A stretch of 7,862 nt of DNA from Bacillota bacterium (lineage in GTDB: Bacteria > Bacillota > Clostridia > Saccharofermentanales > Fastidiosipilaceae). The number at the start of each line of letters is the position of its first letter. The stretch's first letter is position 1. The position numbers and the translations under genes were made by a program. Below the pieces are notes generated by a model. It saw nothing but the letters and a program-made list of their open reading frames with translations, ran no database searches and was not told where the DNA came from. The stretch is taken from assembly GCA_023420715.1 (NCBI GenBank), contig JAEZVR010000092.1, positions 1-7,862 of the forward strand, written 5' to 3'. Below, piece by piece: positions 1-6,487 of the stretch.

Positions 1-1
1 G

Positions 2-340
2 CCGAATATGGATACAGCTGCCCTCCGAGAATTGGTCAGAGATAAGCGGGTGTGTTTGACTGGGCATTTTACGTTTTTGCGTAAATCTGTTTTGCAAAAT
101 TGGATTGTTCAACACGGTGGCCGTTTAATCGAAAAACGAGATGAAGAGATTCAGATCTTCATTGCTGGCAAGGTGGGATTGAACAATCGAAAATGGAAAA
201 GATTTAGGTGTTTTCAGACAAAAAATCGCCCCATCCAACTGGTAGATGAGGCGGCGTTATATGGCTTACTTGGCTGGTCTTGGCTCAATGCATCGGCTGT
301 GTCGTTTCAGTTTGACAAGGAGAATCTGCTTGTCCGTTAG
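2..340 (+). CDS. BRCT-domain protein, 5' end probably outside the window
   Basis: The protein resembles a single BRCT domain, the phosphopeptide- or DNA-end-binding fold of NAD-dependent DNA ligase and many DNA-repair proteins. A start of domain of the form K-R-V-C-L-T-G-H-F is followed by a helix, a Gly-Gly pair (QHGGRL) and a late hydrophobic helix (VDEAALYGLLG), matching the usual BRCT pattern of TG, GG and a C-terminal hydrophobic segment. The first Met is at 8 (110 residues from there), but the frame stays open to the window edge and no ribosome binding site can be seen, so it may be the C-terminal domain of a longer protein such as a DEDD exonuclease with a BRCT tail; that is inference. 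Its last 56 bases overlap the 3' end of the convergent SPFH gene. BRCT assignment is by eye and moderately sure. Confidence 0.6.
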   Translation, partial: PNMDTAALRELVRDKRVCLTGHFTFLRKSVLQNWIVQHGGRLIEKRDEEIQIFIAGKVGLNNRKWKRFRCFQTKNRPIQLVDEAALYGLLGWSWLNASAVSFQFDKENLLVR

Positions 341-1304
341 GCACGGGTGTTTGAGCTGTCTTTGGTTCGGGTAGGTTGAAGGCTTCTTTTAAAACCGTTC
401 CCAGTGTTGCCAAGTGCTGAATATCTGAAGGTACAATAATTTTGGTCGCTTGACCATTCGCCACTTTGGTGAGTGTTTCTAAACTTTGAAGCGCAATCAC
501 CTGAGCATCAGCCTGGGCATCTTTGATCATTTTTAGACCTTGAGCGGTTGCCTGTTGAACCAACAGGATCGCTTGAGCTTGACCATCTGCTTCGCGGATC
601 GCGGCCTCTTTTTTGGCTTCTGCACGTAAAATAGCGGCTTCTTTTTCACCTTCTGCCACACGAATGGCAGATTCACGTTTACCTTCGGCGCGCAGAATAC
701 TTTCGCGTTTTTCGCGTTCGGCTTTCATTTGGCGCTCCATGGCGGTTTGAATATCTTGTGGCGGAATAATATTTTTCAATTCGACACGGTTGACCTTGAT
801 GCCCCATGGATCGGTTGCATCGTCCAAAATATCCCGCATTTTATAATTGATAATATCCCTGGAGGTCAATGTTTCATCTAATTCCAGGTCACCAATAATA
901 TTGCGCAGCGTTGTTGCTGCTAAATTTTCAATGGCAATATTGGGATTTTCGATACCATATACAAAAAGTTTGGGATCGGTAATTTGGTAGAAGAGAACCG
1001 TGTCGATTTGCATGGTGACGTTGTCTTTTGTAATGACGGCTTGAGGTGCAAAATCGAATACTCTTTCCTTTAGAGAGATAACTTTCGCAACGCGGTCAAT
1101 AAAAGGCATTTTGATGTGCAAGCCGGCCTCCCAGGTTTCCTTATAAGAGCCCAGCCGCTCAATGACAAACTTATGAGCTTGCGGCACAATGCGCACACAG
1201 CGCAAGAGGCCAATGATGGCAACAATGATGAGGATGACGATCCAAACGGTGCTGCCCGCCTCGATATTCAGGAAACGCTTTAATACAGTTACAGTTGGCA
1301 ACAT
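285..1304 (-). CDS. Stomatin/paraslipin-type SPFH (band 7) membrane protein
   Basis: This is a 339-residue integral membrane scaffold protein of the prohibitin/stomatin (SPFH) superfamily, whose members form large oligomers in membrane microdomains. A hydrophobic segment at about residues 18-38 anchors the N terminus. It is followed by the slipin hallmark VPQAHKFVIERLG and the band 7 domain (about 40-195), including VISLKERVFDF, ENLAATTLRNIIGDLELDETL and DPWGIKVNRVELKNI. A long charged Ala/Glu/Lys/Arg coiled coil with near-repeats of about 12 residues (KRESILRAEG, KRESAIRVAEG, KEAAILRAEA, KEAAIREADG) covers roughly 195-255. The C-terminal 25 residues are polar and probably disordered. The ATG lies 5 bases after the NfeD stop, with an AGAAAGG ribosome binding site inside the end of that gene, so the two are co-transcribed. 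Family is sure; cellular role is inferred. Confidence 0.93.
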   Translation of the reverse strand: MLPTVTVLKRFLNIEAGSTVWIVILIIVAIIGLLRCVRIVPQAHKFVIERLGSYKETWEAGLHIKMPFIDRVAKVISLKERVFDFAPQAVITKDNVTMQIDTVLFYQITDPKLFVYGIENPNIAIENLAATTLRNIIGDLELDETLTSRDIINYKMRDILDDATDPWGIKVNRVELKNIIPPQDIQTAMERQMKAEREKRESILRAEGKRESAIRVAEGEKEAAILRAEAKKEAAIREADGQAQAILLVQQATAQGLKMIKDAQADAQVIALQSLETLTKVANGQATKIIVPSDIQHLATLGTVLKEAFNLPEPKTAQTPVPNGQADSPCQTETTQPMH

Positions 1305-1309
1305 ATGAA

Positions 1310-1834
1310 TTACACACCTTTCTGTTTTTCGGAAGACTGAACGTCTGTGTTTTGGTTTGCTGGCTGAATCGGTTCAACCATGAGTTTTACACCGGAGATG
1401 GACTTTACAATGACAGGTGAGTGAAGTGCAATGAACGTATTCGTCGCGCTCGCTGCCCGCCAATCTTGTTGATGAATGCTGATTCGTCCTGTCGCATTGA
1501 GGGGGTTGATCTCTTCGGTGACAACGCCTTGTTGACCAATCAATGTATCGGCATTGGTGGGCGTTTTGCGATGTTGCATAAGGATGACTGCTCTCTTTTT
1601 CCACATGATAAATAAAGACAGCAAGGAAACAGCGACAAATACAATGGCTTGGACGATGACATTTGGTGTGAGCAGGGAAGTGATGAGTGCGGCAAAGGCG
1701 CCAACCACAAACCAAACTGAAATGAGAATGGCTGTGCTCATTTCTAAAATTAAACAAAGCAATGCTAAAATGAGCCACCAAATGGGCATGGAAACCTCAG
1801 CAGCAGTAAGCGCCAATATGGGGTTGAATTGCAT
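1310..1834 (-). CDS. NfeD-like membrane protein (short form)
   Basis: This is a short NfeD-family protein of 174 residues. It has three hydrophobic segments (about 16-32, 35-56 and 58-79), then a soluble C-terminal domain of the OB-fold type seen in NfeD: the IGQQGVVTEEINP strand, a GRISIHQQDW segment and a closing SISGVKLMVEP strand. NfeD proteins are encoded beside SPFH genes and are thought to cooperate with them in membrane organisation; this gene directly precedes such a partner. I chose the ATG at 1834 because AAAGG lies 8 bases before it. A TTG at 1867 (11 residues longer) is possible but less likely. An ATG at 1789 (159 residues, MPIWWLILALL) also has a GAGGT motif and would give a more typical family length, so the start is not settled. 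Very hydrophilic last 20 residues. Confidence 0.88.
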   Translation of the reverse strand: MQFNPILALTAAEVSMPIWWLILALLCLILEMSTAILISVWFVVGAFAALITSLLTPNVIVQAIVFVAVSLLSLFIMWKKRAVILMQHRKTPTNADTLIGQQGVVTEEINPLNATGRISIHQQDWRAASATNTFIALHSPVIVKSISGVKLMVEPIQPANQNTDVQSSEKQKGV

Positions 1835-1884
1835 AGATATTGCCTTTCTGTCCTTTTTGTTTTGCAATCATTTCCAATGCATTT

Positions 1885-1893
1885 ATTTTATCA
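1885..1893 (-). promoter_or_regulatory. Putative extended -10 promoter for nfeD-SPFH pair
   Basis: On the minus strand this reads TGATAAAAT, a TGn extension directly joined to a 5-of-6 match to TATAAT. No good -35 lies 16-18 bases upstream, which is common for extended -10 promoters. Transcription would start near 1878, giving a leader of about 44 bases to the ATG at 1834. It lies about 60 bases from the divergent -10 of the + strand operon. Confidence 0.45.
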
Positions 1894-1950
1894 CGGTTGC
1901 GGATGCAACAGGTCGTTTCAGCAAAAATCATGTTTCTGCTTGAAATGCTT

Positions 1951-1956
1951 TATAAT
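1951..1956 (+). promoter_or_regulatory. Putative -10 box of the HIT-ricT operon promoter
   Basis: A perfect TATAAT sits 59 bases before the HIT start codon. The hexamers 16-18 bases upstream (around 1927-1934) match the -35 consensus poorly, so the promoter would be weak or activator-assisted. A start near 1963 gives a leader of about 50 bases containing a small inverted repeat GCAGG (1978-1982) / CCTGC (1991-1995) that ends just upstream of the ribosome binding site at 2003-2008. Confidence 0.5.
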
Positions 1957-2002
1957 AGGCTCAATAAACGTGCGGGAGCAGGTGCGACTGCCTGCCGGCT
2001 AA

Positions 2003-2008
2003 AAGGAG
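2003..2008 (+). promoter_or_regulatory. Ribosome binding site that decides the HIT start
   Basis: AAGGAG lies 1, 4 and 7 bases before three consecutive in-frame ATG codons (2010, 2013, 2016). Only the third has normal spacing, so translation most likely starts at 2016. Confidence 0.75.
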
Positions 2009-2015
2009 AATGATG

Positions 2016-2444
2016 ATGGATCCAAATTGTGCTTATTGCGGAAATGATGATGTTTTACAAAATTTTGGGTATCCCATTGGTGAACTTGAGCATGCCTTGT
2101 TATACCTGTTCAAAGAACAGACTTATCATGGACGTGTGATTGTTGCAACTAAAACGCATGTGTCTGAAATAACTGAATTATCTGATGCAGATCGAGATGG
2201 TTTTTTTGCCGATATGAGTCGTGTGGCAAAGGCTTTACATGCCCTATATCAGCCAACCAAAATCAATTATGCAGCTTTTGGAGATACGGGCAAACACTGT
2301 CATTTTCATCTCGTTCCAAAGTATGAAGGCGGCGAAGATTTTGGCGGTATGTTTGTGATGAACAGTGGCAAAAAAATATTGAGTGAAACAGAACTCCAGG
2401 CCAGAGCTGCAGAAATTTTAGAAGCGGTTAAACAAGTTAAGTAA
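2016..2444 (+). CDS. HIT-family nucleotide-binding hydrolase/transferase
   Basis: This 142-residue histidine-triad protein carries the motif H94-x-H96-x-H98-L-V-P, where the middle His is the nucleophile in the family, preceded by the conserved KINYAAFGDTGKH segment. HIT proteins hydrolyse or transfer nucleotide monophosphates from dinucleotides, nucleotide phosphoramidates or adenylylated substrates; the substrate here is unknown. An N-terminal CAYC pair (C5, C8) with the His of ATKTHVSEITEL (about residue 47) resembles the structural zinc site of many bacterial HIT proteins. The C-terminal GGEDFGGMFVMN region is typical of a Bacillota/Bacteroidota subgroup, from memory. Start at 2016 is set by the ribosome binding site. 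It is the first gene of the operon and ends 12 bases before the next. Family is sure, physiological role is not. Confidence 0.93.
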   Translation: MDPNCAYCGNDDVLQNFGYPIGELEHALLYLFKEQTYHGRVIVATKTHVSEITELSDADRDGFFADMSRVAKALHALYQPTKINYAAFGDTGKHCHFHLVPKYEGGEDFGGMFVMNSGKKILSETELQARAAEILEAVKQVK

Positions 2445-2448
2445 GGGG
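2443..2448 (+). promoter_or_regulatory. Ribosome binding site supporting a TTG start
   Basis: AAGGGG overlaps the HIT stop codon and is 8 bases before the TTG at 2457. The first in-frame ATG (2469) has no ribosome binding site at normal distance, which favours the TTG. Overlap with the upstream stop suggests translational coupling. Confidence 0.5.
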
Positions 2449-2456
2449 ATGACATT

Positions 2457-2921
2457 TTGCCGATCGATATGCAAAACCAAACACAGACATCTGGTCAGCG
2501 CCCGCCCAAACGCAATCGTTCACCACAAGAGGGGTTTCGTTCAAATGGAAATAGTGGCCAGAAAAAAAAGTCAGGTCAAGCGCCTAGAACTGCTCAGTCT
2601 GGTCAGGCTGGATCAACCAAACGTCCGCGCAAATACCCGCCACGGCAACGTCAGGACAAAGCAGAAACGGTGAATGAATCCGCTGTTGCAACAACGGCTA
2701 AAGGTCAAAAACGTGGGACGGGGAGCGATCAACCCGCACAAGCAGAGCGGCATGCCCTGCGTCAGGAGTCGATGCGGCGTCAGCGCAAGCATCGGTCTCA
2801 GCGACCCGTTAAAGCGGTTTATGCAGAGGAAACATTTGAGGATTTGCAACACGATAATGAGCGCCTGTTAAAAGAAATTATTCTGGAAATTGCGGATATT
2901 CGCACCATTTCGCTGGACTAG
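2457..2921 (+). CDS. Unrecognised basic low-complexity protein
   Basis: I do not recognise this 154-residue protein. About residues 1-115 are rich in Gln, Arg, Lys, Ser, Gly and Pro with no hydrophobic core, so they are probably disordered; three SGQ units occur near 33-50 and an Arg-rich run (RQESMRRQRKHRSQR) near 100-115. Such composition is common in proteins that bind RNA, DNA or ribosomes, which is inference only. The last 35 residues differ: they are acidic and amphipathic (TFEDLQHDNERLLKEI, then LEIADIRTISLD) and probably form a helix, the part most likely to be conserved. It starts with TTG (ATG at 2469 is the alternative) and its stop codon is one base from the decarboxylase ATG, so it is firmly inside the operon. 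A run of eight A (2562-2569) lies in it. Being open over 465 bases in a tight operon supports it as a real gene. Confidence 0.72.
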   Translation: MPIDMQNQTQTSGQRPPKRNRSPQEGFRSNGNSGQKKKSGQAPRTAQSGQAGSTKRPRKYPPRQRQDKAETVNESAVATTAKGQKRGTGSDQPAQAERHALRQESMRRQRKHRSQRPVKAVYAEETFEDLQHDNERLLKEIILEIADIRTISLD

Positions 2922-2922
2922 G

Positions 2923-4485
2923 ATGCCTTCAACATTGGATTATTTTGCCGCACTCAGTCAAGAAGAACAGTCCGTTTTGGCGCACGCCCCTTTGGTCAAA
3001 AGATTATTTGAGGCAAGTTGCGCCAATCGCCTTTCTTTTCATATGCCTGGTCATGTATCCGGTCGAGCCTATTCTCAGGCTCTGGCCGGTTGTTTTCTGT
3101 CGAGCGATACGACAGAATTGCCTCAAACAGAGGATTTAAATGATCCAGGCCCATGGTTGAAAGAAACCTGTGAGCGCTTGTCTCGAATCTATAACAGCGC
3201 CCAGACTTTTTTACTAACCGGCGGTGCCACTCAGGCCATTCAGACCGCTCTGCTGGCGCTTTGTGGCAAGGGCGGCCGTTTGTTGATTTTATCGACGGCT
3301 CACCGAAGCTTTTTATATGCTGCCCATCTTTTGGATCTAGAACTCGCCGTGATCTCACCTGGAGATCCGACCCAAGTTTCCAAAACATCAGACAATACCA
3401 GCTTATTCGTTGCCCCGGATCCGATTGCCATTGAGCGCTATTTGGCACGTGCCCAGAAAAATGGACAGTTGCCCCATGTTTTGGCGCTCACCCATCCGGA
3501 TTATTATGGACAGCTTGCACCAGTCAAAGCGGTTGCCGACATTTGTCACCGCTACGGCGTTTGGCTCTTGGTGGATGAAGCCCACGGCGCACTTTGGCCC
3601 TTTGATCCCCCCGACCAGCCCTGCCTGCCCCTCGGTGCCCTGCACCAAGCCGCCGACGTCGTCGTCCACAGCGCCCATAAAACCCTGCCAGCGCTGACGC
3701 CGACCGCCATGCTGCACCTGGGTCATGGCCTGGTTCAACAATGTCCTCAGATGCGTGAGCGGGTGCAGCAGGCGTTGCGGTTGCTGCAAACCAGCAGTCC
3801 GTCATTGATGCAAGCAGCAACCGTTGACTGGGCGGCGGCTTTATTGGCGGTGCGCGGCGGAGCCTGGGTTTGCCGGCATTTGCCAGACTTGAGCAAATTA
3901 AGGGCCGATCTATCTGCCCTGCCTGGATTTAGATGCCTGTGTCCTCCAGATCAAACCACCTTTGATCCGTTTCGTTTAGTGATTCACACCGGGGGTCATG
4001 CTTGTGCCCTTTTATTAGCTGAACAATTACAGGCGGAAGGGATTGATGTCGAAATGGCAGATTTAACCCGCTTGGTTTTAATTGTGTCACCGTTTCATAC
4101 GTCAGTAGATTTTGATCGCTTGAGAGAGGTGCTGAGCAATTTTTCCAGGTCAGGTGGACAGACAGAATCTGAGACAAAACGCTTGAATCAGCTCGATCGG
4201 GCGTATACAAAGTGGTGTACAAGAGATCATCTTCAAGTGGATGTGCAGGACTTGCTCCCTCAAGTTGATGCGTGGATTCAGGTACCGCTTCATCAAGCCG
4301 CAGGGCAAATCTTGGCTTTGCCCTTAGTGCCTTATCCGCCCGGTGTTGTCTTGGCTTATCCGGGGGAAAGACTGTCGGCAGATCTCCTATCCTTTTTGTC
4401 GGCGATTTGTGATTATGGTTTATCTGTTCAGGGGATTGAACAGGTCAATGGTCAACGCTGTGTCCCATGTCGCATAGGACGGTAA
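2923..4485 (+). CDS. Orn/Lys/Arg decarboxylase family PLP enzyme (YaaO-like)
   Basis: This 520-residue protein belongs to the fold-type I PLP family that includes B. subtilis SpeA (arginine decarboxylase) and YaaO, the short form without the wing domain of E. coli enzymes. Motifs in order: FHMPGH (near 39), DTTELPQTEDL, TFLLTGGATQAIQ for phosphate binding, AHRS, HPDYYGQ, the cofactor-binding DEAHG (D218, H221), SAHKTL with the Schiff-base Lys253, TSSPSLMQA, and the C-terminal AAGQILALPLVPYPPGVVLAYPGE. The reaction is probably amino-acid decarboxylation to a polyamine precursor or cadaverine, but the substrate cannot be read. Pro260 stands where the family normally has Gln (ALTQ). B. subtilis yaaO also lies just upstream of tmk. 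The ATG at 2923 follows the previous stop by one base with only AGG before it, suggesting coupled translation; a TTG at 2890 would overlap the previous gene. A GC-rich patch covers 3580-3720. Confidence 0.92.
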   Translation: MPSTLDYFAALSQEEQSVLAHAPLVKRLFEASCANRLSFHMPGHVSGRAYSQALAGCFLSSDTTELPQTEDLNDPGPWLKETCERLSRIYNSAQTFLLTGGATQAIQTALLALCGKGGRLLILSTAHRSFLYAAHLLDLELAVISPGDPTQVSKTSDNTSLFVAPDPIAIERYLARAQKNGQLPHVLALTHPDYYGQLAPVKAVADICHRYGVWLLVDEAHGALWPFDPPDQPCLPLGALHQAADVVVHSAHKTLPALTPTAMLHLGHGLVQQCPQMRERVQQALRLLQTSSPSLMQAATVDWAAALLAVRGGAWVCRHLPDLSKLRADLSALPGFRCLCPPDQTTFDPFRLVIHTGGHACALLLAEQLQAEGIDVEMADLTRLVLIVSPFHTSVDFDRLREVLSNFSRSGGQTESETKRLNQLDRAYTKWCTRDHLQVDVQDLLPQVDAWIQVPLHQAAGQILALPLVPYPPGVVLAYPGERLSADLLSFLSAICDYGLSVQGIEQVNGQRCVPCRIGR

Positions 4486-4517
4486 CGGATTCGATATAAT
4501 AGAGAAAAGGAGATTCT

Positions 4518-5150
4518 ATGAGCGGTTATTTCGTCACCTTTGAAGGCATCGATGGCACAGGGAAGTCCACACAAATTGCCTGTTTAATCCAGCACTTGGA
4601 AGAACAGGGCATGCCCTATCGCCTTTTGCGCGAACCAGGCGGTACGGCGGTTGGCGAGGGTATTCGTCAGATTTTGCTGGATCATAAACATCAAAATATG
4701 ACAGACTATACCGAATTATTGCTGTTTATTGCCGCAAGATGTCAATTGGTAGACGAAGTGATCCGTCCCGCTTTGGCAGCAGGGGAACTGGTGATTTGCG
4801 ATCGATTTATGGATTCAACCATCGCTTATCAAGGGTACGGACGTGGTCTGCCTGCCAGAGAAATCGAAAACCTTAACCGCTTGGCCATCGGTCATTGCTT
4901 GCCGGACCGAACGTTTTTACTCACCTTGCCGCCCGCTGAAAGTCAGCATCGGCTGCAGACGTCTCGAGCAACAAAACAAGATCGCCTCGATCAGGCTGGA
5001 CTGGCATTTATGGCAGGTGTTGCAGCTGGATATCAGCAGCTGGCCGCTGCCGAACCATCAAGAATCTGTGTCATCGATGCACATCAATCGATCGAACAAG
5101 TTGCAACGCAAATTTGGCGGCAGGTACAGATGGATTTAAGGGATAAATAA
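4518..5150 (+). CDS. tmk: Thymidylate (dTMP) kinase
   Basis: Tmk phosphorylates dTMP to dTDP with ATP, the last specific step of dTTP synthesis, in the cytoplasm. The 210-residue length is normal. Visible motifs are the P-loop GIDGTGKST (residues 10-18), the dTMP-binding REPGGT (38-43), the DRF motif (D95-R96-F97) followed by STIAYQGYGRG, and a LID segment with Arg150, Arg156 and nearby charges, then GYQQLA. The usual Asp of the L-D-x-P-P motif is Thr here (LLTLPP), a mild departure. An AAGGAG ribosome binding site is 5 bases before the ATG and the gap to the decarboxylase is 32 bases, the largest inside the operon. The next gene starts 13 bases after its stop. Genomic position before pstA and holB is the standard Bacillota arrangement. 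Confidence 0.97.
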   Translation: MSGYFVTFEGIDGTGKSTQIACLIQHLEEQGMPYRLLREPGGTAVGEGIRQILLDHKHQNMTDYTELLLFIAARCQLVDEVIRPALAAGELVICDRFMDSTIAYQGYGRGLPAREIENLNRLAIGHCLPDRTFLLTLPPAESQHRLQTSRATKQDRLDQAGLAFMAGVAAGYQQLAAAEPSRICVIDAHQSIEQVATQIWRQVQMDLRDK

Positions 5151-5163
5151 GGAGGACCAGACG

Positions 5164-5493
5164 ATGAAGTTGGTTTATAGCATTGTTCATGATGAAGATA
5201 GCGGCCGTTTGATTTCTGAACTCAATAAAACCGGTTTTCGGGTAACAAAATTGCATTCGTCCGGCGGTTTTCTAAAATCCGGGAATACCACTTTAATGAT
5301 TGGTGTTGAAGATGATGCGCTAGATCAAGTGTTAGAGGTCATTCGTCAATATTCTAGCTCTCGCAAGGTGACCATTAATACGAACTTTACCCCTTCTGCA
5401 ATTGCAGGCGCCTATATTCCATATCCTGTGGAAGTGACAATCGGCGGGGCGACGGTCTTTGTGGTTCCTGTAGAACATTTCGAAAAAATGTGA
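5164..5493 (+). CDS. pstA: Cyclic-di-AMP receptor, PII-like PstA/DarA
   Basis: This 109-residue protein is a trimeric PII-like signal protein that binds cyclic di-AMP (PstA of Staphylococcus and Listeria, DarA/YaaQ of B. subtilis). The length and almost all family signatures are present: GFRVTKL (24-30), SSGGFLKSGNTTLMIGVED (32-50) including Phe36, Leu37 and Asn41 of the ligand pocket, and YIPYPVEVTIGGATVFVVPV near the C terminus. What PstA controls downstream is still unclear in the family. A strong AAGGAGG ribosome binding site starts at the tmk stop codon. The next gene begins 7 bases after its stop. In B. subtilis yaaR follows; here holB does, so yaaR is absent from this position. Its presence supports c-di-AMP signalling in this organism. 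Confidence 0.97.
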   Translation: MKLVYSIVHDEDSGRLISELNKTGFRVTKLHSSGGFLKSGNTTLMIGVEDDALDQVLEVIRQYSSSRKVTINTNFTPSAIAGAYIPYPVEVTIGGATVFVVPVEHFEKM

Positions 5494-5500
5494 GGCGTCC

Positions 5501-6487
5501 ATGTCTGCGACAGACGTTAACCGCTACCAAGAAGCCTTATTTCAGTCGTGTTTTGGTGCTGTCATCGGACAAGCTGATGTTTTGCGTGTTTTAAAAAAAA
5601 CATTGCAAGCTTTTTCGACACGCTTTTTTATTGTGACAGGCGCAAAGGGACTTGGCAAAACCACGCTGTGCCGTGCTTTTGCCAGATATTTACTCTTGAG
5701 TGGTACTCAGGCAGCTGTAGAACAGGCAGGAACCTGGTTTGATGCGGATACGCATCCGGATTGGATCAAAGTGCAGGCAGAATCGGGTGAAAGTGTTATT
5801 CCGGTTGCGCGCATCCGAGAAAAAGTGGTCAATGACACGTTGTTATTACCCCAATTCGGCGATTTAAAAATCTATTGGATTGACGGGGAAAACTTGAGTG
5901 AAATCGGGCAAAATATTTTGCTTAAAACGCTTGAAGAACCGCCGCTCCATACGGTATTTTTGCTGGAAGTTGCACAGGCAGATCAATTACTGGAAACGAT
6001 ATTGTCTCGTGGCGTGACCTTGTCTTTACAGCGGGTGAGAGATGAAGAAATCGAAGCGATGCTCATGTCGCGAGATCTTTCTGCAGGGCTTCGGTCAATT
6101 TTGGTACACTATGCCAATGGATGTCCTGGCAGGGCTTTAGAATTGGCAGCGTCAGATTGGTTTGAGCCTGTGTTGCAGCAAGTGGGTCTATTATTGGCGA
6201 ATTTGCCAAAGCGCTCTTGTATCGATTTGCTGACCACAGATGCGGCTTTTTTTAAAATATATGAAGATCAGTTTGAGGAAGTCCTCAATTTGATCGAGTA
6301 CGGCTTAGCCAAACAGTTTGTACGCATGAGTCAAAAATTTGGCTATCAGCGGCAAAAAAGTACTGTCTTAAGGCGTTTGCTGGCGGTTGTGCAAGAGGTG
6401 CGGGAGGCGCATCGGATGAACGGACACTTTCTTTTAGGTGTCGATTATTTATTGATTCAATTACAAAAGGAGATGTGTCATGCCTAA
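5501..6487 (+). CDS. holB: DNA polymerase III delta-prime subunit (clamp loader)
   Basis: HolB is the stator subunit of the clamp loader that places the beta sliding clamp on DNA. The 328-residue length fits the family. It shows the AAA+ start (FGAVIGQADVLRVLKKTL), a Walker A GAKGLGKT (47-54), THPDW (84-88), the region around LSEIGQNILLKTLEEPPLHTVFLL that matches the family A-N-x-L-L-K-x-L-E-E-P signature, and S169-R170-G171 in place of the SRC arginine-finger motif. The C-terminal helical domain ends in QLQKE. Unlike the E. coli and B. subtilis proteins, the segment between the Walker A helix and THPD (about 64-84) contains no cysteine, so the Cys4 zinc module is lost. A GAGG ribosome binding site is 5-6 bases before the ATG. 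Its last 8 bases overlap the ricT start, giving translational coupling. Confidence 0.92.
   Translation: MSATDVNRYQEALFQSCFGAVIGQADVLRVLKKTLQAFSTRFFIVTGAKGLGKTTLCRAFARYLLLSGTQAAVEQAGTWFDADTHPDWIKVQAESGESVIPVARIREKVVNDTLLLPQFGDLKIYWIDGENLSEIGQNILLKTLEEPPLHTVFLLEVAQADQLLETILSRGVTLSLQRVRDEEIEAMLMSRDLSAGLRSILVHYANGCPGRALELAASDWFEPVLQQVGLLLANLPKRSCIDLLTTDAAFFKIYEDQFEEVLNLIEYGLAKQFVRMSQKFGYQRQKSTVLRRLLAVVQEVREAHRMNGHFLLGVDYLLIQLQKEMCHA

Noticed and set aside
601..740. DNA repeat array in the SPFH gene
   Set aside because: The repetition is the usual charged coiled-coil of stomatin-family proteins and is visible mainly at protein level.
1171..1781. Minus-strand frames overlapping the NfeD and SPFH genes
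   Set aside because: Their His/Cys/Arg-rich translations are typical of out-of-frame reading of hydrophobic coding sequence.
1978..1995. Riboswitch or leader RNA before the HIT gene
   Set aside because: Only a 5-base inverted repeat in a leader of about 50 bases; too short for a known riboswitch class.
2449..2871. Alternative-frame open stretches over the unknown basic gene (starts at 2449 and 2674)
   Set aside because: They are interrupted by a stop at 2671-2673, lack protein features and run inside a frame that is coupled to both neighbours; judged shadows.
2996..3820. Three overlapping minus-strand open frames inside the decarboxylase
   Set aside because: They lie opposite a well-conserved enzyme; the longest openings coincide with its GC-rich patch, which lowers stop frequency. 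No ribosome binding sites or recognisable domains.
4495..4500. Perfect TATAAT just before tmk
   Set aside because: No -35 at 16-18 bases and a start near 4507 would begin within the AAGGAG at 4507-4512, leaving no usable ribosome binding site.
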